From assembly GCA_016722945.1 (NCBI GenBank), contig JAEQMT010000008.1, positions 1 through 54,640 on the forward strand: a stretch of DNA of 54,640 nucleotides. Reading direction: 5' to 3'. Made by a program: the position numbers and the translations under genes. The DNA comes from Desulfofustis sp. PB-SRB1. GTDB taxonomy: Bacteria > Desulfobacterota > Desulfobulbia > Desulfobulbales > Desulfocapsaceae. This document shows positions 33,633 to 41,821 of the stretch, piece after piece. The notes under the pieces are model-generated. The model was not told where the DNA came from. It worked only from the letters and a program-made list of their open reading frames with translations, and searched no databases. Every line of letters begins with the position of its first letter. Positions within the stretch are counted from its first letter, which is position 1.

Positions 33633-35287
33633 TCTGGTGGAACGATTTCGCGCAACATTTCATAGGCCCGGCGCAGCAGTGGCGCCAGACTGTCGGGATC
33701 ATGGGCGCATATGGCAATTGACGAACCATCAAGGCTGAGCGATTTGGGCTCAGACGTGGAAATCATGGCCGAGGAAGGAACAGCACCCTCCGAATCAGGT
33801 TCCGATTGGTCAACCAGATCAATCTTGTTGTAGACATCGATTCGCGGAATCGCCAGCAGGTCAAGCTCGCCCAGCAGCTTTTCCACCACCTCCACGTGGG
33901 TGGTATGGGCGGGATTGGCCGCGTCGATGACATGGATGAGCAGGTCGGCCTCATTCAACTCTTCCAGGGTTGCCTGAAAGGCGCGCAGCAGGTCGGCCGG
34001 CAGATCGTCGATAAATCCCACCGTATCCGATATTATCACCTCCATCTCCTCGGGAAAACGCAGCCGTCTGCTGGTGGGATCGAGGGTGGCGAAGAGTTTG
34101 TCCTCGGCCACCACCTCGCTTCTGGTGAGGGTGTTGAGCAAGGTTGATTTGCCCGCATTGGTATAACCAACCAGCGAGATCACCGGCACCGTGCGCTTGC
34201 GCCGCCGGTTTCGCCGCCGCGACCGCTCGCTGCCCACCGATGCCAGTTCCCGCGTCAATCTGGCCAGACGATCGTTGATGCGGCGCCGATCGATCTCCAG
34301 CTTGGTCTCACCCGGCCCCCGTGCGCCGATGCCGCCGGTGAGGCGCGAGAGCGCGTCATCTCTGGTGGAGAGCCGGGGCAGCATATATTTGAGCTGAGCC
34401 ATCTCCACCTGAAGTTTGCCCTCCCTGCTGCGTGCCCGCCGCGCGAATATATCGAGGATGAGCTGGGTACGGTCGATCACCCGCAGGTCGGTGAACTCGG
34501 TAATGGAACGGATCTGCGATGGATTGAGTTCACGCGAAAAGATCAGCAGGTTGGCATCCAGACGCAGCGCTCTGATAATAATCTCGGAGAGTTTCCCACG
34601 TCCCATGATAAAGCGTGGATTAATCGTTCTGCTGCGCTGATAGATGCTGTCCAGTACGACGATCTCACTGCTTCGGGCAAGCTCCATCAGCTCGCGCATG
34701 GCTGGTTCGGCACGGCTGCGCGACTCGGTGCCGACACTGATCAACAGAGCGCGGTCGCGCCCCGCTTCGGCCCTGCCGGTCTGCTTGATGCGGCTAAACT
34801 CGTTTTCCAGGGCCTGGATCAGTTCATAAATGGAATCTTTCTGGTTGGCGGGATGGAGCGGTTCGAGATACTGCCAGTTAGCCCCGTCCATCGACAGCGG
34901 CATGAGATGAGCGCTGTAGATGCGTTCGGGCAATCCGTGCTGATCAAGTTTGAGCACCGCCATCAGATCGAGACGCAGAAAAAGCAGATCCATCAGATCA
35001 TCGTCGGAGATGTTCTCGCCGCCAGGATGGGTGTGCACCAGCCGCAGGCCGCAGAGCCTGCCGCCTGTATTGTTCCGCACCGACTCGCGGGGAATGAATA
35101 AACCATGATAGTCGCCGATGATGACCTGCTCGATTTTCCCGGCCCGATTGATCAACAGGCCGATCTGCCGGTTCATCTCAAAAGAAAGTTCAGCCATGGT
35201 CCGGGCGGCTTCCGGGCTGACAATGTCATCACGGGAGATATTTCGGGAGCCCAGACGGTTGAGCGCCTTGAGCTGGGACTTCTTCAA
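33617..35287 (-). CDS. hflX: GTPase HflX with an extra N-terminal JAB/MPN-like domain
   Basis: This 556-residue protein is about 130 residues longer than E. coli HflX. Residues from about 185 on are classical HflX. The N-terminal HflX domain holds TINPRFIMGRGKL and RVIDRTQLILDIFA, followed by the glycine-rich GGIGARGPGETKLE linker. The G domain shows LVGYTNAGKST (G1), DTVGF (G3) and NKID (G4). HflX binds and splits stalled or hibernating ribosomes. The extra N-terminal part (about 30-150) has VHTHPGGENISDDDL, resembling a JAMM/RadC-type metal motif but with one residue fewer between His and Ser. The start is unsure: TTG 35285-35287 is given, but the good ribosome site (CAGGAGT, 35332-35326) fits an in-frame ATC at 35315-35317. 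Confidence 0.9.
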   Translation of the reverse strand: MKKSQLKALNRLGSRNISRDDIVSPEAARTMAELSFEMNRQIGLLINRAGKIEQVIIGDYHGLFIPRESVRNNTGGRLCGLRLVHTHPGGENISDDDLMDLLFLRLDLMAVLKLDQHGLPERIYSAHLMPLSMDGANWQYLEPLHPANQKDSIYELIQALENEFSRIKQTGRAEAGRDRALLISVGTESRSRAEPAMRELMELARSSEIVVLDSIYQRSRTINPRFIMGRGKLSEIIIRALRLDANLLIFSRELNPSQIRSITEFTDLRVIDRTQLILDIFARRARSREGKLQVEMAQLKYMLPRLSTRDDALSRLTGGIGARGPGETKLEIDRRRINDRLARLTRELASVGSERSRRRNRRRKRTVPVISLVGYTNAGKSTLLNTLTRSEVVAEDKLFATLDPTSRRLRFPEEMEVIISDTVGFIDDLPADLLRAFQATLEELNEADLLIHVIDAANPAHTTHVEVVEKLLGELDLLAIPRIDVYNKIDLVDQSEPDSEGAVPSSAMISTSEPKSLSLDGSSIAICAHDPDSLAPLLRRAYEMLREIVPPELMAS

Positions 35288-35483
35288 TCCCTGGGTGTTA
35301 CCGGTTACTTTGGCGATGGTTGTTTACTCCTGAAACGGTTGTTCTAAGGGGAGCCCTGGAAATGAAATTTTGTTAAAAATCAATGTAAGATTTTACCACT
35401 GACCAACTTGATACCCCTCATCACTATAGATCGTGGATTGTTCGGCACAATGACGCCGATATCAGCTGAGCGCCGACACGTGT

Positions 35484-35858
35484 TCAACATATAGACTTGG
35501 TGTAATTGTCGAGCATTGTCTGATCCATGGTGACGAGATAGTCTTCGTTTAACAATGCGTGTGCCACGATTATTCGATCAAATGGATCACGGATCCAGGT
35601 GAGCGCTATTGCCCTGTGTAGAACGGCATTAAAGTCTTTGTCGCATACTTTCAACCCAATTGAGTGGGAAAGATCGGCAACAATGTCATTGGCGGGCAGG
35701 GTAACTCGTTTAATCTCATAAAGATACTGCAGTTCGAGACGGACAATTGGAGAAATTCTAATTTCATGGCCATTGAGAAGATCTTTTGCTTTGTCGCTCA
35801 GTTTTCCCACTACCCCGGCGCAGAGCCAGACTGCAATATGTGTATCAATATAGATCAA
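35484..35858 (-). CDS. VapC-type PIN-domain toxin
   Basis: This 124-residue PIN-domain ribonuclease has the acidic active site D5 in MIYIDTHIAVWL, E in SPIVRLELQYL, and D residues in TWIRDPFDRIIVAHAL and TMDQTML. VapC toxins cut tRNA or rRNA when freed from their antitoxin. Its start overlaps the antitoxin end by 14 bases, and translation is probably coupled. Length fits small VapC proteins (120-135). Confidence 0.9.
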   Translation of the reverse strand: MIYIDTHIAVWLCAGVVGKLSDKAKDLLNGHEIRISPIVRLELQYLYEIKRVTLPANDIVADLSHSIGLKVCDKDFNAVLHRAIALTWIRDPFDRIIVAHALLNEDYLVTMDQTMLDNYTKSIC

Positions 35859-36081
35859 GATTCATCTCCCCATCCCAGCAGATATCCACAAGATCATCAG
35901 GGTTACCAGTGATGACGTGCGGCCTGGAAACCAGATTGGACAGCTTGCTGGTTGTGGCAACGGGCACAATTCTCAATATCTCCCCGCCCTTGTTTATTTC
36001 CAGGGGAACCCCGCTGCTGAGTACCTCATCCAGCAATTTGTAGATATTGCTCCTCAATTCAGTTGGACTGACGGTTTTCAC
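35845..36081 (-). CDS. Phd/YefM-type antitoxin of the PIN toxin
   Basis: This 78-residue protein has a Phd/YefM-like N-terminal DNA-binding part (VSPTELRSNIYKLLDEVLSSG) and GGEILRIVPV in the middle. The C-terminal tail would wrap the toxin. The GTG at 36079-36081 is preferred because GGAGG lies five bases upstream; a longer ATG start at 36105 would place that ribosome site inside the gene. A near-palindromic sequence upstream (36097-36125) is a likely operator for autoregulation. The pair lies upstream of the HsdR remnant and defence genes. Confidence 0.85.
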   Translation of the reverse strand: MKTVSPTELRSNIYKLLDEVLSSGVPLEINKGGEILRIVPVATTSKLSNLVSRPHVITGNPDDLVDICWDGEMNLDLY

Positions 36082-36096
36082 ACGCACCTCCGATAA

Positions 36097-36125
36097 TACG
36101 TACATATAGGATAACCCGTACGTAC
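36097..36125. promoter_or_regulatory. candidate operator of the toxin-antitoxin pair
   Basis: Two TACGTAC-type half sites (TACGTAC at 36097-36103 and GTACGTAC at 36118-36125) face each other across a 14-base AT-rich spacer. They lie just upstream of the antitoxin start. Phd/YefM antitoxins bind palindromes of this kind with the toxin as co-repressor, so autoregulation is inferred. No promoter was confidently placed. Confidence 0.5.
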
Positions 36126-36339
36126 TTATTACACCTCGTGCTCTACAAAGTCAATCAAAAGGCGTACCGCATTATGCAGAAACAAACCATGCCGATACAG
36201 CCGAACGTTATCTCATCTCCAGTCGATCATCAGACAAGTAGCCGGCGATCACGATTACCAGCGCGTAGTTGACTGCACGCAAGAAACTTTTCTTTGCAAC
36301 CGCGCCCGGCGAGCCGGAGGGCGTGCTGAAGTACAATTG

Positions 36340-36606
36340 CTACGAGCAGGAACCGGACAGCGTCAGCAGAAATTGTCCGGCCTGTTGCTGGTAGGTCACG
36401 CCGAAGATGGTGTCGCCAAGCCATTTCTTGAATGACTGGTTGTCGCTGAACTGCTTGAACAGCTCGGTGTGGTCGGCCAGGAGGTCGATCATGACACGCT
36501 GCAATGCCGCGTCGTGCTCGATCCGGGCGGTATTCTTGTCGTTGTTCTTCCAGTCGATGTTGCCGAACTGGTCGTTGAACGCCTTCAGCAACGGAATCAC
36601 TCGTCG
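36340..36606 (-). pseudogene. hsdR: remnant of a type I restriction enzyme R subunit (HsdR) C-terminus
   Basis: The frame reads like the last part of an HsdR subunit: RRVIPLLKAFNDQFGNIDW, then NTARIEHDAALQRVMIDLL, then HTELFKQFSDNQSFKKWLGD and a tail ending in GSCS. A deletion appears to join NDQFGNIDWKNND directly to the TARIEH part, since the family normally has a longer loop there. The helicase and nuclease parts of HsdR are absent, as are HsdM and HsdS. Similarity is judged from memory of HsdR C-termini. The upstream end overlaps the small gene at 36597-36788. Confidence 0.6.
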
Positions 36607-36788
36607 GCTGACGAGTTCTGCCGCTCTTCGACGATCCGGCCATCCTTCCAAACTACAACGCCCACACCCGCCTGCCGGACCTTTTGCCGGGCCTTGACGG
36701 CTGCCCGCTTCATGGCGATTTCCGCCGCCGCCAAGTCGGGGTCGCGTTCTATGGGTTCCTTGCCGGAATCCATGTTTGTATTATTCAT
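36597..36788 (-). CDS. small conserved-looking protein, unknown function
   Basis: This 63-residue acidic-basic protein is not recognised by name. It has an SGKEPIERDPDLAAAEIAMKR helix-forming part followed by VGVVVWKDGRIVEE, a short beta-hairpin that recurs in small proteins near restriction and toxin loci. A longer frame reaches 37082, but its first 98 codons look non-coding (many low-complexity and non-conserved residues), so the ATG at 36786-36788 is preferred. No clear ribosome site is seen. Its end overlaps the HsdR remnant. Confidence 0.4.
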   Translation of the reverse strand: MNNTNMDSGKEPIERDPDLAAAEIAMKRAAVKARQKVRQAGVGVVVWKDGRIVEERQNSSADE

Positions 36789-37224
36789 GCCTTTCGTTTT
36801 CCCATCAGGCGTTTGGCGATGCTGGTGTGTTTTCCCCATCGTTTCGTGGCTGTTCCCCAAATTTTCAATCCCCAAAACAGCCAAGAGAGAAGCAGAGTAT
36901 GACATTTCATCGTTGATGATACCCGAATAACTCAGTTCACGATGCAGCAGTTCCTGCAGGCGGCACTTCTTGTTGGCCGCGAGACTCTGCCATCGCTCGG
37001 CTGGTGTTGCTGGTGATTGCATCGCCAGGATTTTGTTATCCAATCGCTCAAGCCATGGTGCTCGGTCGCCCTCCGCATTCATCCCTTATCGCGACTCTAG
37101 GTAGAGCGATGAGGCAGATCATTGCGATGAATCTTATGGGACTACCGACATCCTCTTGCTCCTGCACGGGCTGTCTGGACAAACTTTTGCGCCCCTCAAG
37201 GAGTGTATTGCATCAAGGCCATAG
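36789..37224. other. intergenic stretch with no supported gene
   Basis: About 436 bases separate the small gene (36597-36788) from the HEPN gene. An open - strand frame crosses part of it (36789-37082), but I cannot support it as a gene; it shows no known domain, and part of it (residues 81-98 of that frame) is low in complexity. No RNA gene, clear terminator or promoter was found. Confidence 0.6.
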
Positions 37225-37875
37225 TTAAATCACCGGATAGCAGGGTTGGCCCCAGAGTTCGTCGGGGTTGTCCATCATTATCTCGATAATTGCCGGTACA
37301 AGGCAACCGATCAACCTGTTACAATCCCTGACCTGTTCACGATTGATGCTGCTCTTCCAGGTAGCGCCTCCATGCACGAGCTGGTTTCTCAAGGTGTACA
37401 ATCTGGATAACACAACCGCAAGTACCGTCGATGAGTTACCTTTGCCAAGCGCATGAGCGGCTGTTTTCCTTGCGATGATGAATTTTTCAATCCACTCCTG
37501 CTCTGTTAATTTGTTGTTTGCATAGTCCCAGAACGGCTGAAAAACGTACTTGTTATCAAGCAGAACCCGTATGCTCTGGGTAAATTCGTTCCAGACCAGA
37601 TCGTGCAGACGCCTGTTTTCGTCCAGTTGCAAAAGCCGTTTAATGAACTCATTAAACCGCTGCTGCTCCGTGGAAGAATATTCCGCCGGCATTTCATTGG
37701 CGTATGCGGCGTTAAAAGCTATCCACAGGAAGATGAAACTGGCATCGGGGTCGTCAACGCACGCTTCGGCGCGGTGCAGCCAACTCAATGCCCTGTGTAT
37801 TCTGATATCCAGATATTTGGAAAAATGGGCTCGCTCCTGCCTGTGCCGGCTTTTCAGATAGTCATGAGAGATCAT
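37225..37875 (-). CDS. HEPN-domain-like protein, downstream of the WYL regulator
   Basis: This 216-residue mostly helical protein contains RNQLVHG (Arg, then His five residues later). This is the R-x4-6-H motif of HEPN ribonuclease and nucleotidyl-binding domains, followed by the conserved-looking tail MMDNPDELWGQPCYPVI. HEPN proteins occur as toxins and defence effectors. It starts one base after the WYL gene stop (TGACATG), so the two are translated as a unit. No antitoxin-type nucleotidyltransferase is adjacent. A role as the effector controlled by WYL is inferred. Confidence 0.7.
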   Translation of the reverse strand: MISHDYLKSRHRQERAHFSKYLDIRIHRALSWLHRAEACVDDPDASFIFLWIAFNAAYANEMPAEYSSTEQQRFNEFIKRLLQLDENRRLHDLVWNEFTQSIRVLLDNKYVFQPFWDYANNKLTEQEWIEKFIIARKTAAHALGKGNSSTVLAVVLSRLYTLRNQLVHGGATWKSSINREQVRDCNRLIGCLVPAIIEIMMDNPDELWGQPCYPVI

Positions 37876-37876
37876 G

Positions 37877-38848
37877 TCATATCACATAATTGTTTGTCGC
37901 CTGCTTTAATGTCGCCTCAATATCCTGGGCAAAATAATCGGGCTCCAGAACCAGCGCTTCGGCGCCCCACGAAAGAATCCATCTTTTCAGTTCCAGCAGA
38001 TGATTTACCGTCAGAGTAAGGGTAATCTCCCCATGCTCGTTCTCGGCGATCACCTGGCTCGAATGCCACTTTCTCTCCCTGACATAGCAGGCCACACGCT
38101 TGCTGAACCTCACCTTCACCCTGATTTCGCCCTCCCCCCAGTGTACTCCGAAATGGCTGCCTGAGAACTTCTTGAAATTGAAGTATTCTGGGATTTTAAA
38201 ATTTTTTCCCGTCTCAACAGCCGACACTATCCTTGAAAAACTGAAGGTTCGTATTTCATTACGAAGGTAACAGTGCCCCACCACGTACCAATCCCCCTCG
38301 AAGCGGACAGCATGGTACGGATCAAGCACTCGTGCGGTGGGCTCTTTGCCGGGCGCCCGGTAGACGATCTCTATCTGCCGGGAAGCCCTCAAGCAGTTGA
38401 CCAGGGCTGTCCAGACGGCTGGCTCGATGGTTGTGGAGAATGGCGCGATGATGGTGAACTTTGACTGGTCATCCACCGGTATGCTGGAAATCTTTTCGGG
38501 CAACGACTGCTCAATTTTCCGAAACACTGACTGAAGACTGCCAAAAACGGGCGTCCCCTCATACTGGCGAAGAAGCTTTTCCGCCAGGTAGACACTGAAC
38601 AGGTCACTTTCCCGTATCTCCATCGCGGGTAGCTTGTACTGCTGTTCAGTATAGAAATATCCGCGCCTGCCCGCCGAATAATCAATCGGCGCATCCAGCT
38701 GGTAGCGAAGATAGTCAATATCACGTTGAATCGTTCGCGGGCTGACTTCCCATTCTTCTGCCATTGAGGTGCAATTCGGGAACGTGCCTGAACGGATTTT
38801 TTTGTCGATAAAGAGAAGCCTGACATGCTGTGGTTTATATTTCGCCAA
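37877..38848 (-). CDS. WYL-domain transcriptional regulator
   Basis: This 323-residue regulator has an N-terminal helix-turn-helix of the DeoR-like kind (CTSMAEEWEVSPRTIQRDID, then YLRYQLDAPIDYSAGRRGYFY). A WYL ligand domain follows (FEGDWYVVGHCYLRNEIRTF) and then a C-terminal domain typical of these proteins (ILSWGAEALVLEP). WYL regulators sense ligands, often small nucleic-acid molecules, and commonly control defence islands. The TTG at 38846-38848 follows AGAGGGGG and is preferred over a GTG at 38893. It is divergent from the nuclease-helicase gene (164-base gap), consistent with control of the whole island. Confidence 0.9.
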   Translation of the reverse strand: MAKYKPQHVRLLFIDKKIRSGTFPNCTSMAEEWEVSPRTIQRDIDYLRYQLDAPIDYSAGRRGYFYTEQQYKLPAMEIRESDLFSVYLAEKLLRQYEGTPVFGSLQSVFRKIEQSLPEKISSIPVDDQSKFTIIAPFSTTIEPAVWTALVNCLRASRQIEIVYRAPGKEPTARVLDPYHAVRFEGDWYVVGHCYLRNEIRTFSFSRIVSAVETGKNFKIPEYFNFKKFSGSHFGVHWGEGEIRVKVRFSKRVACYVRERKWHSSQVIAENEHGEITLTLTVNHLLELKRWILSWGAEALVLEPDYFAQDIEATLKQATNNYVI

Positions 38849-39012
38849 AAAAACCCCCCTCTTTATCTGGTACGACGCTATTTGTCTGACCACCTGTGTT
38901 ATTGCTTAAACGAAAAAAGCCCGGACATCTATAAAAAAAATGGAGTTACAAGACACATGGGAACGGGCACAGCCCGAGAACCGTTCACGGCAAAAAAGGA
39001 GGCTGGTCTAAA

Positions 39013-40058
39013 GTGCAGAAGATACAAGGCGACATACTGTACGCTGCTTCCGACATTGTCAATTTTCTGGAGTGTGCACACCTGACCAGGCTTGACCTGA
39101 TCAACCTCGATACTCCCCTGCCGAAAGATGAAGAGAGCGAAGAGGTTCAACTGCTGCAGGACAGGGGGTATGCCCATGAAGCAGCGTTTTCGGATATGCT
39201 CGCAACACGCCATCAAAGTATATGTGATATCGCCAGTCAGGCATCTGAAATAGAGCAGATGCGGGAAGCAACACTTTCGGCAATGGACGCGGGAATAGAG
39301 ATCATCTGCCAGGCGACGCTGAAAAAAGATTCCCTGCTCGGGCATATAGATTTTCTCAGACGTGTCCCGGTTCCCTCACGGTTTGGCGATTACAGCTATG
39401 AAGTGATCGACACCAAACTGGCCAGAAAAATCAAAACAAAATTCATTATCCAGACAGCCTGCTATTCTTCACTGCTTTCCAGTGTTCAGGAAGTTACCCC
39501 GGAAAGAATGCATATTGTCTTCGGCAACAGAGCCGAAGAGTCGCTGCATTATGCCGATTATGCATACTATTTCACAACCATACTGGCCCGATTCTCTGAT
39601 TTTGTGCAGGGTCGGCAACAGGACACCTACCCGTCTCCATGCAGCCATTGCGACTACTGCTGCTGGCGCACTTTATGTAAACTACGGTGGATAGAAGATG
39701 ACCACCTCTCCCAGGTTGCCGGTATAACAAAACTGCAGATCAAAAAACTGCAAGCCGCCGGAATCACCACTCTTGCAGAGCTTGGCACATGCACCACTGA
39801 TCTAAAGGTTGCAAAAATGTCCACTGCCACCCTTGAAAAACTGAGCGGGCAGGCCTCCCTGCAGTTGCAGGCCAGAGAAAACGGCCGGCGACCGGTCGAG
39901 TTGCTCCCCCAGCAACCTGGCAAAAAGGGTTTTGCCAGGCTTCCCCAGCCTGCTGCAGGCGATCTTTTTTTTGATATGGAAGGAGACCCGCTGACGGACG
40001 GCGGCCTCGAATATCTTTTCGGCATCTATTTTTTCAGCGCCGGCAAACCACTATTTAA
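39013..40058 (+). pseudogene. TM0106-type RecB-like nuclease/helicase, 5' part, interrupted by an insertion sequence
   Basis: The 5' part of a gene reaches the insertion sequence and ends at the duplicated target ATTTAA (40053-40058). It starts with GTG after AAGGAGG. The first 200 residues resemble the RecB-like nuclease of TM0106-family proteins, with a cysteine cluster (SHCDYCCWRTLCK, about 215-227). A helix-hairpin region follows (LQIKKLQAAGITTLAEL). Near the end, FFDMEGDPL with GLEYLFGIYF starts an RNase H-like domain. Read in frame across a precise excision, it joins the 3' part at 41822 to make about 1128 residues (3387 bases, a multiple of three). Alone it would lack the helicase. Confidence 0.85.
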
Positions 40059-40133
40059 CCTGAGTTCCCGGAAAGATATAACGAGGAAGTACAACTAAGC
40101 CTATGAAAAAGTGATAAATAAGGACGATTTCCC

Positions 40134-40161
40134 TTGCCATTATTCTCGTTACATGTATAAT
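40134..40161 (+). promoter_or_regulatory. insertion sequence transposase promoter
   Basis: TTGCCA (40134-40139), a 16-base spacer and a perfect TATAAT (40156-40161) form a strong sigma-70 promoter 33 bases before the transposase ATG. An inverted repeat CGTTAC/GTAACG (40147-40170) overlaps the -10 box, which could limit transcription or translation of the transposase. Confidence 0.75.
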
Positions 40162-40193
40162 AGTGTAACGAGGAACAAGGAGGGGAAATCGCC

Positions 40194-41801
40194 ATGGCAG
40201 CCATCGTCTATCAAACGAACAAGAAAACAGGTATCACCTACGCTTACGAGTCAGTTTCTCACTGGGATAAGCAAAAGCAACAATCCCGGGCAAAGCGCAA
40301 ATGTATTGGCAGGGTTGATCCGCAAACCCACAAGATTGTTCCGACCCGGAAAAGAAAGGCACCGACAGTCGAGCCGAAAGGTAAACGAGGACCCGTGCCA
40401 TCGATCAAGACGACAAGGAGCTTTTTCGGAGCAACATACTTGTTTGACCACATTGGCAAACTGATGGGAGTAACCGATGATTTGAAGACCTGTTTTCCGC
40501 ATTCTTACAAGCACCTACTCTCGATTGCTTACTACTTGATCCTTGAAGACAGGAATCCCTTAAGTCGTTTTCCCCACTGGGCGACACTGCATCATCACCC
40601 CGCTGGTGAAGTTATTGCTTCCCAGAGGAGCAGTGAGCTTTTTGCCTCTATCAGCGAGGAAGCGAGACAACGTTTTTTCAAACTCCAAGGCAAGCGCCAG
40701 GTGGAGCGGGAATACCTGGTCTATGACAGCACCTCTATTTCCAGCTACTCAAAATGTTTGAAGCAGGTGCGTTATGGCAAGAACAAGGACCATGAACATC
40801 TTCCCCAGATCAACGTGAGCATGGTATTCGGGCAGCAGTCGCGTCTGCCGTTTTATTACCGGAAACTCACCGGGAACATTGTTGATGTAAAAACGCTAAA
40901 AAAGCTGCTGGGAGACATGAATGCATTGGGATACAAGAAGATCAAGGTTGTCTTGGATCGGGGCTTTTTCAGTGCCTCTAACGTGAACGAGTTGTACAAG
41001 CACCATATGAAGTTTCTCATTGCCGGCAAGCTGTCGTTGAAACTGGTGCGAACGCATGTGGATAGCGTGCGGGAGACGATGAGAAATTGGGTTCACTACG
41101 ATCAAACATACCAACTGTACGCGTATTGCTTGCCGATTACCTGGAACTATGTTCAGGACCGCCCCTACAAGGGCGATACTATCAGAGCGGATCGTAGAAT
41201 GTATCTCCACCTGTATTTTTCTCCAGACTTAGCACTTGAAAATGAAAAAGCCTTTAACAACCGATTGGCTCAATTGCAGGAAGAACTCGTCAGTGGAACG
41301 CGCCACCCGGATCATGAGAAGCAGTATGACAAGTATTTTGAGGTAAAAACGACACCGGTACGAGGAACACGAGTAATAGCCAAAGAGGAAACACTGGCAG
41401 AGGCAAAACGGTACTATGGCTATTTTGCTCTGTTGAGCAACGATGTTAAAAACGCGGTGGAGGCGCTTGAGATTTATCGGAACAAAGATCTGGTGGAGAA
41501 AGCATTTGAGAATTTGAAGGAGCGACTTAATCTGCGCAGGCTGGCTGTGTCTTCAGAGCAAAGCTTGGATGGCAAGCTTTTTGTTCAGTTTGTCGCCCTT
41601 ATTTACCTGTCTTATATCACCAAAAAAATGCAGGATGAGAAATTGTTCAAAGACTTTACCATGCATGAAGTTCTGGATGAGTTGGATGTGATTGAATGTT
41701 TTGAGCGTCCTGGTAAGCGACTTGAAGTTGGCGAGATGACGATTCGGCAAAAAGAACTCTATGCTAAGCTAGGCGTCGAGCCGCCTGCCTCGTTACAATA
41801 A
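40194..41801 (+). CDS. IS1634/IS4-type DDE transposase
   Basis: This 535-residue transposase has the DDE/YREK pattern of the IS4 superfamily: YDSTSISSYS (first Asp region), KVVLDRGFFS (second Asp) and YRNKDLVEKAFENLKER (Tyr, Arg, Asn/Glu signature). The N-terminus is a short basic DNA-binding region (about 1-70). The start ATG follows AGGAGGGG. The frame is intact and a strong promoter precedes it, so it is presumably active. Length matches the IS1634 family. Confidence 0.92.
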   Translation: MAAIVYQTNKKTGITYAYESVSHWDKQKQQSRAKRKCIGRVDPQTHKIVPTRKRKAPTVEPKGKRGPVPSIKTTRSFFGATYLFDHIGKLMGVTDDLKTCFPHSYKHLLSIAYYLILEDRNPLSRFPHWATLHHHPAGEVIASQRSSELFASISEEARQRFFKLQGKRQVEREYLVYDSTSISSYSKCLKQVRYGKNKDHEHLPQINVSMVFGQQSRLPFYYRKLTGNIVDVKTLKKLLGDMNALGYKKIKVVLDRGFFSASNVNELYKHHMKFLIAGKLSLKLVRTHVDSVRETMRNWVHYDQTYQLYAYCLPITWNYVQDRPYKGDTIRADRRMYLHLYFSPDLALENEKAFNNRLAQLQEELVSGTRHPDHEKQYDKYFEVKTTPVRGTRVIAKEETLAEAKRYYGYFALLSNDVKNAVEALEIYRNKDLVEKAFENLKERLNLRRLAVSSEQSLDGKLFVQFVALIYLSYITKKMQDEKLFKDFTMHEVLDELDVIECFERPGKRLEVGEMTIRQKELYAKLGVEPPASLQ

Positions 41802-41821
41802 CTCGGGAATTCAGGATTTAA

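Larger units (their letters stand above)
40059..41815 (+). mobile_element. IS1634-family insertion sequence with perfect 6-bp target duplication
   Basis: This 1757-bp element carries one transposase (40194-41801) and imperfect terminal inverted repeats (CCTGAGTTCCCGG at the left, complement CCTGAATTCCCGAG at the right). It is flanked by the direct repeat ATTTAA at 40053-40058 and 41816-41821. The clean duplication and exact repair of the host frame on removal point to a recent insertion. The transposase lies in the same direction as the interrupted gene. Confidence 0.93.

Noticed and set aside
36789-37082. Long N-terminal extension of the 63-residue small protein
   Set aside because: The sequence has low-complexity stretches with no domain, and the internal ATG at 36788 is followed by the conserved-looking part.
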